Positions 19,583 to 29,736 of a stretch of 64,000 bases of DNA are shown here, piece by piece; the first letter of the stretch is position 1; every line of letters starts with the position of its first letter. The DNA comes from Cycas panzhihuaensis (taxonomy: Eukaryota; Cycadophyta). The notes below the pieces were generated by a model. That model did not search any database. It saw nothing but the letters and a program-made list of their open reading frames with translations, and had not been told where the DNA came from. Location of the stretch: assembly GCA_023213395.1 (NCBI GenBank), contig CM041465.1, positions 43,221,741-43,285,740 on the forward strand, written 5' to 3'. A program made the translations under genes and the position numbers.

Positions 19583-21328
19583 GTTAAAGTTGTAAAGAGC
19601 TCGAAGCTAGTAGATGACTTGGAAACTCAATGGTTTCGTTGCGTAAGTTCGACCTTCTAACAAAACCAACACTCCCGATCTTACTAGAAGATCCAACAAT
19701 TGAATGGAGTGATGAGGAGTGGAGGACTAGGCAAAATAGTTGGGCCAACCTTGATCTATAGAAGAGATCCAACAATTGACCAAGCCAAATCTAGGACAAG
19801 GCAGGTAGGGTTGATCTGCATGGACATACCATGCTTTCCCTGGGATTCATAGCCCCAATAACACCCTTTTTGAACCTCCTTTCCCTCAAGCAACCTTAAT
19901 TGTCGTACATCGACTGCATACGGTTGGTCCCCTAGGGAATGCACCAAGCTTAAGGTTATTTTAGAGGCAAGGTTTGAACCTTTTTCGGGCCTCTCCAACG
20001 ATTTTTAAAGTCACTTTTAAGAGGATTAAAGTGAACTTGGATGATGTACTTACGAAAAATGCTTGAACAAGCTTACAATGAGAAGGCTTTTAAGGAAGCA
20101 ACTTAGTACAGAAAAAAGAACACTTATAAGTGTTGTTACAAGAGCACTTTATGGAGTGAAAGAGTGCTAAGCAAATCCAAGTAAAAAATGCTCGAGTACA
20201 ATGGGGTTTTGAGAAAGAAATAAGCACTTGAAAAATTAAGAAAGTGCTAAGTACTCAAGGAAAGATGCGATGCCTTGTGATGAAAGTGGGTTCCTTTTAA
20301 TCCTCAACTTGAAGAGAAGAAAACCACTTTGCGAAATGAAGACACCAAGCACCAAGTGTTGGGACTTTAAAATAATCCCAACTATCAAAAAAAGGTAAAG
20401 TGATTTTATTAGGAGAAAGTGTTCTTGAACCCTTTTGTGACTTAGGGCAATAGGTCACCATGCAAGGTGCCTTAAAGAAAATGTTTGAGATAGTGATAAA
20501 TATCACTTTTACAATGTACTAACACTTTAAAAAATCACTTTAACAAATCTTTTTAACACTTGTACAACATCAAATAAGTGTTAAAGAAAGCTTGAAATGC
20601 CAAAACAAGGGCTGAATACCAATGAAGAATTTTGACCTTTAAAAAAGAAAAAGAGTGAATTTTTCCTTATAAAATTACAAGCATTAGGTCACCATACAAG
20701 GTGCCTTTAGTGAAAATGCTTAAAATGATGAAAAAATTCACTTTTTAATGGAAGTAATCACTAAAAAGTCACTTGATTTAGTGTTTTTAACACTAAAGCG
20801 GAATTATGAGTGTTAAAAAACTAAAAACTATTGAAAATAAGTGAAGTTTGGCTTTAAACAAGTGATTTATGTGATTAATCATTGACTTAAGATAAAACAT
20901 AGGAATATAAAGTTTATAAAAATAAGAATATTCAAGAGAATATTCTTAAAAGTATAATCCGAAGTTTAAATCTTAAAGTGAATGTTGAAATTTGTATAAA
21001 AGAAAGATTTCGAAAATGAAAGAAAAAAATAGTGGCGGCACGGGTGACTTTCCGAACATGCAGGTGGCCTGTTTAATGTCTGTACTCCACAGAATTTGAT
21101 GAGAATTGACAGACGGGGTCGCACAGTATATCCGAAGATGCCACTCAAATTTGAAAGGATTTCGTGGCTTGTGGATTGAAAAAAGACAATTTGAAGTTAG
21201 TGGCTGGTCGCACGGACAAAGAACAAAAAAGTGGTTGCGCAACTTTGTTTTGACTTCCGTATAGTAATGAAAAGTCGCGTGGGACCCGCAGGGAGGCAAC
21301 GAGTCTTCTTCAAAGGAGCAGGACACCT
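19583..21328 (-). other. X1 leader, gag-proximal part
   Basis: Long untranslated leader homologous to 58071-59910 of X2. It is rich in CACTT/AAGTG words (often in AAAGTGATTTT and TTTAACACTT contexts) between about 20010 and 20880. A GC-richer section follows at about 21010-21328. A 117-codon minus-strand frame (20973-21326) has no counterpart in X2 and is not called a gene. Gypsy-A interrupts at 21329. Confidence 0.75.
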
Positions 21329-22147
21329 TGTTGACTTATGAGGTGTCTTATTACACTTATGAGATACCCCCACTCTTGTCAAGGTTACATAGTGCTATAG
21401 TCTAGTTCAGGATACTGTCAACATGGTTATTCACATACATTCCACATATATTTCACAGAATTATACCACAATGGTACAAAGACGTAAATCAACACATACT
21501 CAGCATTCCATCATCATCACACAAAGAATACACAGCTTTCCACGTAATTCTTCCTTTTATTAAGTAATCGGTTTAATTACACGCAGGTCGGAATGCATTT
21601 ATGCATTCCAAAGAAAGATACATTCCTTCTGTTACACATGTGTACCCCAGATGGTACTTATCATTCAGTGCTGCTCCAAATGGCTGTCATACGTGTTGGC
21701 TTCCGCACCTTTGCGTACCTTTGATAGTCGGCTCTCACCCTAACCTGGTGGTTCATGCGTACCTCCTTAAGTACTCTTGTTAGTACCTTTTATCAAGGGT
21801 TATGACTACACCGTCATAACCGCATTCCTTCATCATACATACCCTTTCATTAATCACTTGTTAGGCACTTAATTAATGACTCTTTGATCCGACGTTCAGA
21901 CGCACGTCTGCGCACAGCCTTCATTGGTCCCTTTGAGTCGCGTGCACTGCTTCCGCTTGGTTCTGCTCCTTCACCGGTATTTCTCGCCATACGCACTGCT
22001 CCAAGCACGCACCGTCATACGCACCTGCATGCTGATTTTTTGCCGTTTTGCCTCGTGCGTACCGCCGTACGGTCCGTACCTACACATCTCAGTTACGACC
22101 TACCTCCGGGTCTTCCCACAGCCATAGGATCACTTTATACCCCAACA
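21329..22147 (-). repeat. Gypsy-A 3' LTR
   Basis: 819 bp. On the minus strand it starts TGTTGGGGTATAAAG and ends CCTCATAAGTCAACA. It pairs with 31076-31864 but differs by many small indels. It contains the palindromic word CGTACGGTCCGTACC near 22066. No strong purine tract touches its inner edge; the adjacent minus-strand sequence is CCCAGGATAGA. Confidence 0.92.
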
Positions 22148-22243
22148 TCTATCCTGGGTCAACAGTTATGGGTTTGAGCATCCTTACTCAACAAAACTCC
22201 AAAAAATTTTCAAAATTTCGGGGTATCCCTCCCCCGCTCTATC

Positions 22244-23335
22244 TCAAGGCGGCTCCTGCTGCCTCTCTCCTCCCAAAATCTCTTCATTGATCTGTGTTAG
22301 AGTGGCAATGATAGCATCCTTTTCTTTAAGTTTGTCTTGAAGGGTAGCGATCTCAGCTTTATACCCTTTCTCCATTTCTCGAATTAACTGAATTATGGGT
22401 CCCGCTTTGTCCTGTGGTGTAGGAGGTGCTGAGGGTTCCCTCGCCTCAGCACTGAGGCAAGTCTTCCCATTCTTCCTGTGAGGCCTCGCTTCTTCTTCCT
22501 CCTCCTCTCGATTCTTCTTCTCCTTCTTCCTCTTACCTCGCCTATGGATGACTGTTTTGTCTCGATGAGGAATGGTTGTGCTGGTGTCTTCAGTAACTGT
22601 AAGTACTTTCTGCATTTGTCTTTGTACTCTTCTCTCTTTGCAGAACATTAGCGTATCGGAAATTGCGCCCTTTGTTTGATGATTGGCTCCCGAGGGGAGA
22701 TGGTAGACCTGGTCAGCTGCACATCTGGATACTGATAGAATAAAATAGCCAAAAGCAAGGAGGGATGTCAGAATGGGTGTGTCCTCATCTCCTTGAGCTG
22801 CTGCCTCATGTTCTCCGCCAAGAATTCGGACCAATTCAACTTTTCCCCATCCCAAATTTTCAACAACACCTGCATCATGCCTCCCTGAATGTAGGTGTAC
22901 TTCCGTTTGGACAAAAATCTGGAATTTATCACTTTTGCCACCCACTGAAGTCTAACATCAATAATATCTGCTACACGGATTCCACCGGACATAATCTGAG
23001 TGTTGGGTTGACACAATTCCCTCAACCACATTTCTCGGTCAACTTCTGACCTTTTTGTTCCCAGTGGAACTTCTCCTTCATTTGGAAGTCTTGTGATGGT
23101 GTGAACTATGTCTGCATCCATTTTGGCCTTCCTGCTATCCTCCTTCAGTGCCATCAGGATTTGGTCCATGAGTTTAGGGTCATAATACATTGGGTTGCAG
23201 TAAATGTAGTCTCCCCATCCTGCTTGCTTAACCCTGGCCTGGAATTGAGCTGGTAGGGCTTGTAACTCTTGCTTGAGCTTGGGTATAAATGCCTCCTAGC
23301 ACCCTGCTATCCTCATACTGGCTGTGGAGTCCCAG
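22244..23335 (-). pseudogene. Gypsy-A ORF3, downstream of integrase, function unknown
   Basis: Two overlapping frames, 23190-22768 and 22945-22244, are one gene with a frameshift near 22780. The frame can be read back to about 23335. The N-terminal part has GDYIYCNPMYYDPKLMDQIL, IVHTIT..LPNEGEVPLGTKR and LRELCQPNTQIMSGGIRVAD, followed by LQWVAKVINSRF. The C-terminal part is basic, then acidic (a run of Glu), then a predicted coiled coil (REMEKGYKAEIATLQDKLKE, then KDAIIATLTQINEEIL). No signal peptide or membrane segment is visible, so it is not an obvious envelope protein. The same gene is in Gypsy-B. Position suggests the extra ORF known in Tat/Athila-type elements. A pyrimidine tract ending in CCACAG just upstream could be a splice acceptor. 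Function unknown. Confidence 0.7.
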
Positions 23336-23535
23336 AGATAAGAAAAGTAACCTAAGCGTACAAACCGGAACCCTACGTACGTACCTTTGAGGAATGCTTG
23401 CCATTTTTGTGACTTTGCGTACTGAGATGCATACCGGAGTGAATTCCCTTGCGTTTCGTGTCGTACGGATGCCTGGCAAATTTTTCGGAGTTGATTCGTC
23501 CGTTCCGCTCTGCATACTTTGCGGGAATGCTCGTA

Positions 23536-23990
23536 GGTACGTAATACTTTGTCGTTTTGCCGATTTTTGTCTTATACGTGCCGTTGGTACGTATAGTGTT
23601 AAGTGTTTCCATTGTGCGTACTCAATTATGTACTTTTCTGGTACGTAGAATGTAATTGGGCACTTGAGTGTATTTTCCACTGTGCGTACCCGATTACATA
23701 CTTTTCTGGTACATACACTGTAATCGTTTAACTTACTTCTCTTTTCACTGTGCGTACCTGCTTGCGTACTTTTCAGGTACGTATAATATAATTGAGCCAC
23801 TTAAAATTTGTTTACACTATGCATACCTGACTGCGTACTTTTCAGGTACGTATAGTGTAATTTTGGGTCACTTTTTTGAACTGTGCATACTAGAGTGTAT
23901 TTCCTTGGTACGTATAGTGTATTTTTGTAAATTTGATCACTTTTTTTAATCAGACGCACTGTAACATACGCTTTTGGTACGATATCTTGT
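23536..23990. repeat. Gypsy-A tandem hairpin array, GGTACGTA repeats
   Basis: Eight copies of GGTACGTA or a close variant start at 23536, 23586, 23640, 23708, 23776, 23845, 23907 and 23976, a period settling at 62-69 bp. Most units pair a left arm like ACTGTGCGTACC with a right arm like GGTACGTATAGTGT about 15 bases on, forming an imperfect inverted repeat. The array lies between integrase and ORF3. Confidence 0.85.
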
Positions 23991-24215
23991 ATTTTGCTTG
24001 TATCTTTGTTGAATTTTCCTCCGATTTTTCAAAGTTATGATCTATTATTATGTCTGTTATGAGTTAGGGTAGTTTTTTATTTTTTCCAATTTTTTTTTTC
24101 TCTTTTTGTATCCATACCGAACTGGATCATGGCTCGGTATCAAGGCATTTGATTGTGCCTCAATGTCATGTAATACGATATGGTACAACCAGCTGATCCG
24201 GTTGGTAAAACTGGG

Positions 24216-25300
24216 CTACTCAATGTATGGTTTGAGTCTGCTACCATTTACCCGGGTTGGTAGCAGGGGTCCGTCGATTTCTCGAAGTTGCATTAATCCA
24301 TTCTCAAAGATTCTTTCTGCGATGTATGGTCCTAACCACCGCATCTTGAGTTTACCAAGGTGCATTTTGAATTTGCTGTCGTAGAGCAGTATTTGATCAC
24401 CTTCCTTAAACTGAGGTTTTCGTAAACGGCGGTCGTGCCATGCTTTTTGCTGTTGCTTCTCCACATTTTGTAACCAATTGGCCATATGTCGCTTTTCTTC
24501 CAATCGCACTAAGTCTTCCAAGCGTTGCCGTAAGGACTGGAAATCGTCCAATCGACATTGTATAGCGACTCGTAGACTGGGTATCTCAAATTCTGTTGGG
24601 AGAATGGCTTCTGTGCCATACACAAGCTGGAATGGAGTTTGTCTAATTGATCTCTTGTATGTTGTTCGAAATGCCCATAGCACGGATGGTAATTTCTCGG
24701 CCCAATTAGATCTACCGATGTCGCATATCTTCCGCAAGCAATTCTCGATTATCTTGTTCAAACTCTCTGCTTGACCATTAGCTCTCGGGTAATATGGAGT
24801 AGATTTCCGATGGCTTATCATAAACGCGGATGTCAGTGTTTCGATAGTTTGATTTAGGAAGTGGGCGCCTTGGTCATTTACAATCTCCAAGGGGCATCCA
24901 AATCGTGTAATCACTACCTCGTACAGAAATCGTGCTGTGCTTTCCGCATCGGCTTTCCGTAACGCTCGTGCCTCTACCCACTTTGTCGTATAGTTAGTTG
25001 CCACCAGGATGTATCGAGCTTTCGATCTACGCACGACTAGTTTGATTGGCCCCACGAAGTCGAGCCCCCATTTCTCAAATGGTGCCAAAGGTAATATGGG
25101 ATGTAAAGGTTGGAAATCCTATCGATTGGGTTTCCCCACCCGCTGGCAATAGTTGCAAGCTTGAATCCACTTTTTGACATCCTCGAACATGGACGGCCAC
25201 CAGAATCCGGACATCAAAATTTTCCGCCATGTGGCCAATTTCCCCATGTGGCCACCCGCTACTCCTTCGTGTGCCTGCGACATGATCTGGTTTATCTCGT
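24216..25300 (-). pseudogene. Gypsy-A integrase
   Basis: Joins cDNA to host DNA. It reads HEGVAGGHMGKLATWR, WWPSMFEDVKKW and CNYCQRVGKP (the HHCC zinc site, about 25150-25270), a stop replacing Gln in PNR*DF (about 25120), GLDFVGPI (catalytic Asp, about 25040), VNDQGAHFLN (second Asp, about 24870) and NGQAESLNKIIEN (Glu, about 24770). FQLVYGTEAILP, the RWLGPYIAERIF domain and the end VNGSRLKPYIE follow. From 25088 to the natural stop it is open for 290 codons. The D,D-35-E residues are all present and no chromodomain follows. The only clear defect is the stop between the zinc and core domains. Confidence 0.92.
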
Positions 25301-25304
25301 GCGG

Positions 25305-26100
25305 TCAAACACAACGTCGTAACACGTCGTCTGGCCCCAATTTGTATAACTCTCCATTGATGAGTTGATATGGCTCCGCTTTTCTGATAAAATTTCTTTT
25401 CCCCGTGCGATCCAATTCTGCTGATACTTCTCCAGTCGCTAAATATTCTGGTATTCCTTCATACCAGTCCGTTGGAACTGCTTCCACACTGAACAGAGCT
25501 GCGTCTGGAAAATCGTCTGGCACCCTCGTGGCTTTTTCTCCGTTTGTTATTCTGGACAACTGATCGGGGATAATATGGGCTTTACCGGGTTTCACAATGA
25601 TTTTGAAAGAAAATTCCTGGAACAACATCAACCACCTGTTGATTCGTCCTTGCATAATCGGTTTATTCACCAAATACGTCAACGCTTGGTGATCGACGAA
25701 AAACAAGAATGAATTTGATAATAAATAGTGTCGAAACTTTTGCAATGCGTATACCATGCCGAGTGCTTCCCTCTCTGTCGTCATATAATTCTGCTCGACT
25801 TTTGTGAGTTTTCGACTGGCGAAGTAGATTGGATGATCTGTCTTGTCGTCACTAGGCTGTGCCAATACGCATCCAATGGCGTATTGCGACGCATCCACAT
25901 GCACATGAAAAGTCTTCTTCCAATCTGGAAATTGCAGTATAGGTGTTGCTACGATGGCTTGTTTCAATGTTACAAACGCTTGTTGCTGTTCTTCTGTCCG
26001 TGCCCATTCAATATTCTTTTTCAATAGCTCCTCCAGGGGTCCTGATATGTATGCATACCCCCTGATAAACTTTCTATAGTATCCTATTAAATCAAAAAAC
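25305..26100 (-). pseudogene. Gypsy-A RNase H
   Basis: Open from 26024 to 25305 (239 codons). It has FHVHVDASQYAIGCVLAQPS (first catalytic Asp), the IYFASRKLTKVEQNYMTTER block (Glu), LLSNSFLFFVDHQALTYLVN (Asp) and INRWLMLFQEFSFKIIVKPG with the SRITNGE tail. This is a typical gypsy RNase H. The connection to RT around 26100 has a frame change. The downstream 120 residues lead into integrase. Confidence 0.92.
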
Positions 26101-26103
26101 CTT

Positions 26104-26918
26104 TCAGCTGTTTTCTCGTAAGTGGCGTAGGAAAGTGCGTAATGGCGTACACTTTCTTTGGATCATCGACAATCCTTCCTTGCTGACTATATGCCCCAAT
26201 AAGTTTTCGAAGGGTACCAGGAAGGTACACTTTTTTGGATTAAGACAGAGCTTGTTTTCACGACACGTCTGCAACATTTCCTTCAAATTCTCCATGTGAT
26301 CCTTCATCAGTCCATACAATGTCCAGTCGTCTAGGAATACAACTTTTTCTCCAATAAATTTTCGAAAGATATTGATTACAATTCGCTGAAATGTAGTTGG
26401 TGCATTCGTGAGACCGAATGGCATCACTTTATACGCGTATGCTCCCCATTCCGTCACGAATGTGGTTTTTGCCTGATCCTCTGGGGCAATCTGCACTTGA
26501 TTATACCAGCTGAATCCATCGGTGAAGGAGTAAATCTCATTTCCTCCAACTGCTTCTAGAATATCCTCTGTAAAAGGTAACGGGAATGGATCCTTCTTGG
26601 TTACCTTGTTCGGTTCTGTAGTCCACACGCATACCTAATTTTCCCATTCTTCTTGGGAACTACCACTCTGTGGCTCACCCGATCCTTGTAGTCGATTTTA
26701 TAAATATAGCCCGCTTCCAACATTTTGTCAAGTTCGGCCTTCACTTTTTCTTTATATTTCGGATTCATCCGGTATGGCCTCTGTTTCACTGGTTTCGCAT
26801 CTTCCACTAAGTCAATGTGATGCATTCCTATCTCTGGAGGAATGCCTTTTAGGTCCTTATACGACCAGGCAAATATGCCACGGAATTCCTCAAATAACTG
26901 TTGGGCTTCCGCTACTGT
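26104..26918 (-). pseudogene. Gypsy-A reverse transcriptase
   Basis: Starts near FEEFRGIFAWSYKDL (about 26900) and reads PYRMNPKYKEKVKAELDKML, VVVPKKNGKIR, then after a frame change at about 26620 VTKKDPFPLPFTEDILEAVG, WYNQVQIAPEDQAKTTFVTE, the AYAYKVMPFGLTNAPTTFQR block and the catalytic box VVFLDDWTLYG with FLDD at 26326-26337. CLNPKKCTFLVPFENLLGHI follows. All motifs are in order and the catalytic aspartates are present. Trp after the DD pair (usually Ile, Phe or Leu in gypsy) is shared with Gypsy-B, so it is a family trait. One frameshift breaks it. Confidence 0.92.
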
Positions 26919-27826
26919 CTAAGGATCCCAATAGTTTCCAATTCGAATGAATTTGGGATTATCCTGACTACCAACATTAATCTCTGTAGTTTTCAACTTA
27001 GTTGCACCCATATCTTCTATATTTCCGGTTTTGTGTCCCGAAGCGTCTTCTAGCTTCCTTTCTCCAATATTGAGTTTTGTAAATTCTATAGGGTAATTCA
27101 TAACTTCTTCTTCTTCACTATGTGCCGATTCTACCTCTTCTTGGTTTATCAGGTTTTGTTCTAATTTTATACTCATTAATCTAATATGTTTTAGGATCCT
27201 ATCTATTTCTTTGTTGTCAGAGGTATGCCTAAAGGTTTTTATGAAGGATTTCCTTAAGTTTCCCCAAGTCACATCTAAACTTTGTTCCTTTCTGAGGAAC
27301 CGGTCCTTCGCTACTCTCCCCAGGGTATGGTAGAAATAGTTGGGCCAATTTTGTTTAGGTATACTTAAAGATATCCATTTTTGTTTACAATTTTGTATGT
27401 GTTCCCTAGGATTTTGACCTACATGGAATACTGGAGTGGCTAGTTGTGTTGGATGATTGAACCGAATTCGAAACATCGTTTGTAAATCTTTCCAATTTCT
27501 AAGAGTGGCTCGGTGGGCTAGGTACTAGTACCAAGCTTTTCCCCGTAAGGTTAATACTAAGTCCTGTTGCCATTGGGTTTTATCCCAATTCCCATGTTCC
27601 ATCCAATATTCAACACAATGCGTTAAGTGGGTGGTCCCATACAACTACTCTCCATAGAATGGTTTAACATAGTTCCCAATGTAAATTTGATGGTTTATTT
27701 CTTCTGGGATGATGACTCTACTGTCTAGACCAGAATCGCTAGAAGTACTTACCAGTGATCCTCTTTCCATTTCACCGGTTTTGGCGCCAATGGTTGGAAG
27801 AGATTTGTGGCTGGGTGGGTGTACCT
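26919..27826 (-). pseudogene. Gypsy-A second capsid-like domain, between protease and RT
   Basis: Read from about 27690: KPFYGE*LYGTTHLTHCVEY, DLVLTLRGKAWY*YLAHRAT, LRNWKDLQTMFRIRF, VFHVGQNPREHIQNC, YFYHTLGRVAKDRFLRKEQS, TWGNLRKSFIKTFRH. This has the pattern of the Retrotrans_gag capsid domain (LxGxAxxWY, then W...L...F..RF) and parallels capsid 1 of the same element (FACTLRGVPLAWY, then WAKIKKAFEERF). An acidic tail follows and runs into RT, in the same frame as the first part of RT. The two stops are single-base C-to-T or G-to-A type changes (CAG to TAG, TGG to TAG). A run of nine G at 27876-27884 shifts it against protease. The domain is named from motif likeness, not from a search. Confidence 0.72.
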
Positions 27827-28783
27827 CTAAGGAAGAGGAGGAAGGAATATTACTTCCTTCCTCAGGTTGTAATAAGGGGGGGGGAGTAGGGAATCTACCT
27901 CAGGACCCACGCCTGATGTAGAAGGGATGTCGGGATTACTATTAGCTACTAAAAAATTACAAAAATTATTAGGTAAACTAGGGGTTTGTTGGTCTAGGTT
28001 GTTGTCATCCCCTAATCTATCATTAGTCAGCATATATTCAAAAGAATCTGAATTATTGCTAATGTCTGTAGTTACACATTTAGATAATAAATTACATCTA
28101 TAAGAAGAAGAGTTTACTTCATATGCATCCTGTAGCCAGTAATCCACGAGCCTCATTCCGTGTTCGTCATCCGAGGAGTTGTATATTTTCCCGAAATATG
28201 TTGGTTCTTCTTGCTGGTAATTGGTTGATGTCGTGGGCTCTTCTGTCGTATGATAGAGATGTTCTTCCCCAATGGAAGAGAATGTTGTGTCGCTCGTGAC
28301 CGTTGTGCTGGATCTCTCATCTGGTATCATTTCGATCGAGCTTCTTCCCAGCATCGGCAATACTACTTTATTTCTGTTGTCTGATAAGGTGAAGGTTACG
28401 TTCTTCCAATTTTGGAGGCATTGCGTTTTATATAACCATGGCCTCCCCAAGAGTGCTGGATAGGGTGTTGCCCCTTTCTCCGTTTTTACGATTGTGAAGT
28501 CAATTCTCACCACTATCCCTGCCACATCTACCTTGATGTCGGCCAATCTCCCCATAGGTCGTACCAATAGTTCGTTAGCCAATTTTAACGAATATGTCGC
28601 CGCTTCCAACTTCGGGCTTCCTAGTTTATGCCATGTCGAAGCTGGTAACACGTTTACCGCCACGCCTCCATCAACGATTACTCTTGGGAATGTTTCTCCC
28701 AAGACCGTCATTGTTACCATTGAATCCATATCAAATGATGGCATTATTTGCTTCAAACTCTTTGTGATTCCACGTTGTAACAC
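27827..28783 (-). pseudogene. Gypsy-A protease and linker
   Basis: Aspartic protease of gypsy type. It reads FDMDSMVTMTVLGETFPRVI then VDGGVAVNVLPASTW (active-site DGG, about 28650-28690; many gypsy elements have DSG or DTG), LKLANELLVRPMGRLADIKV and the YPALLGRPWLY motif (about 28440-28460), typical of Tat/Athila-like proteases. About 180 residues of Ser/Thr/Asn-rich and acidic linker follow (IYNSSDDEHGMRLVDYW), longer than usual, leading to the second capsid-like domain. The frame ends where the nine-G run lies. Confidence 0.88.
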
Positions 28784-28828
28784 TCCTCCTTTGATCTAAT
28801 CAATGACTTGGCATAGAGGGATGGTCAA

Positions 28829-29677
28829 CTATAGCTGTTTGACCAAATTTTCCATCAACAGCAGCATTCTTGGAATGTCTTCTACCGGCAATCCTTTAAA
28901 GAGTTCTTCCATTTGCACCATTTGTGGCTGCACCTTAGGCTCTTCCGGTAGATTCTCTTTTTCCTTCTGTTTATTTTTCCATACATATACGTATTTGGTC
29001 TCCGGTTTATCCATTGGTAATGCATTCTCTTCCTGGACTAGGCCATCCAATACTTGTTTTGCTTTTTTGAATCGATCCATTTCTGTTGGCGGATCCGGAT
29101 ATCCTTCGTTGAGTTTCTCCTTTTGTTTATTTTGGAGTTTGACGTTTTTTGTTTCTGGTATGATCATCATCAAGTTGGTCGCTTTGGCCTTTCCTTTGCA
29201 ATCTTCCATTTTATGGTCACTTGGGCCACAATTATTACATATGAACGACTTATGTTTGTATTCTTGTTTCGTTGGGCATTCTGACTTCCAGTACCCAAAC
29301 TGTAGACAGATGAGGCATCTACCCATTGGTGGTTTTTTCCTCGAGGGTTCTTGTGCGCCCCTCGTTGTATAAACATTTCGAGGTGGGTTGCCTCCCCTTC
29401 CCCTACCTCGTCCTCTGAAGGTCTTTCCCCTGGGATTGTAGAAACAATCCTTGGTTGTATGCGTATCAGCATCGCATATATGGCACCATCTGTCTTGTTG
29501 GTGCAATGCACTATTTTTTAAATTCAATTCACATTCTTTAGTGGTATGTGAATTGTCTTCACAAATGTGGCACCATTTGGTTATTCTTCTGACATGGTCC
29601 TTCTTTTTCGGTGTTTCTTCTTCTTCTCGGTTATTTCTGATTTTTAATCTGGCCACTTCTTTCCTTAAAGCTTCCAA
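28829..29677 (-). pseudogene. Gypsy-A nucleocapsid with four CCHC zinc knuckles
   Basis: RNA-binding part of gag, open for 282 codons. Knuckle 1 WCHICEDNSHTTKEC (about 29530-29575); knuckle 2 WCHICDADTHTTKDC (about 29445-29490), a near duplicate of 1; then an Arg/Gly-rich stretch (GRGRGRGG); knuckle 3 RCLICLQFGYWKSEC (about 29280-29325), in which the zinc-binding His is Tyr (His in Gypsy-B); knuckle 4 CNNCGPSDHKMEDC (about 29203-29245). A Lys-rich linker with MVQMEELFKGLPVEDIPRML leads to protease after a stop at 28826. Four knuckles is more than the one or two usual in plant gypsy gag. Confidence 0.9.
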
Positions 29678-29736
29678 CTCTGATTCCTCTTCTGCTACCC
29701 CTACCTGGCAAAAGGGTCGGTTGTACTGATTTTGTT

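Noticed and set aside
20973-21326. 117-codon minus-strand ORF in the X1 leader
   Set aside because: The equivalent X2 leader (about 59570-59910) does not keep the frame, and no motif is visible.
22244-23335. ORF3 as an envelope gene
   Set aside because: No signal peptide, membrane helix or cleavage-site pattern seen; the C-terminus is charged and coiled-coil.
23228-23800. 190-codon minus-strand ORF across the hairpin array
   Set aside because: It runs through the tandem repeats and overlaps ORF3 in another frame; Gypsy-B has no equivalent open frame.
23536-23990. CRISPR-like array from the regular GGTACGTA spacing
   Set aside because: Repeats are whole-unit tandem duplicates with similar spacers, inside a retrotransposon.
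25728-26027. Plus-strand ORFs opposite Gypsy-A RT, RNase H and integrase
   Set aside because: Shadow frames of conserved minus-strand domains.
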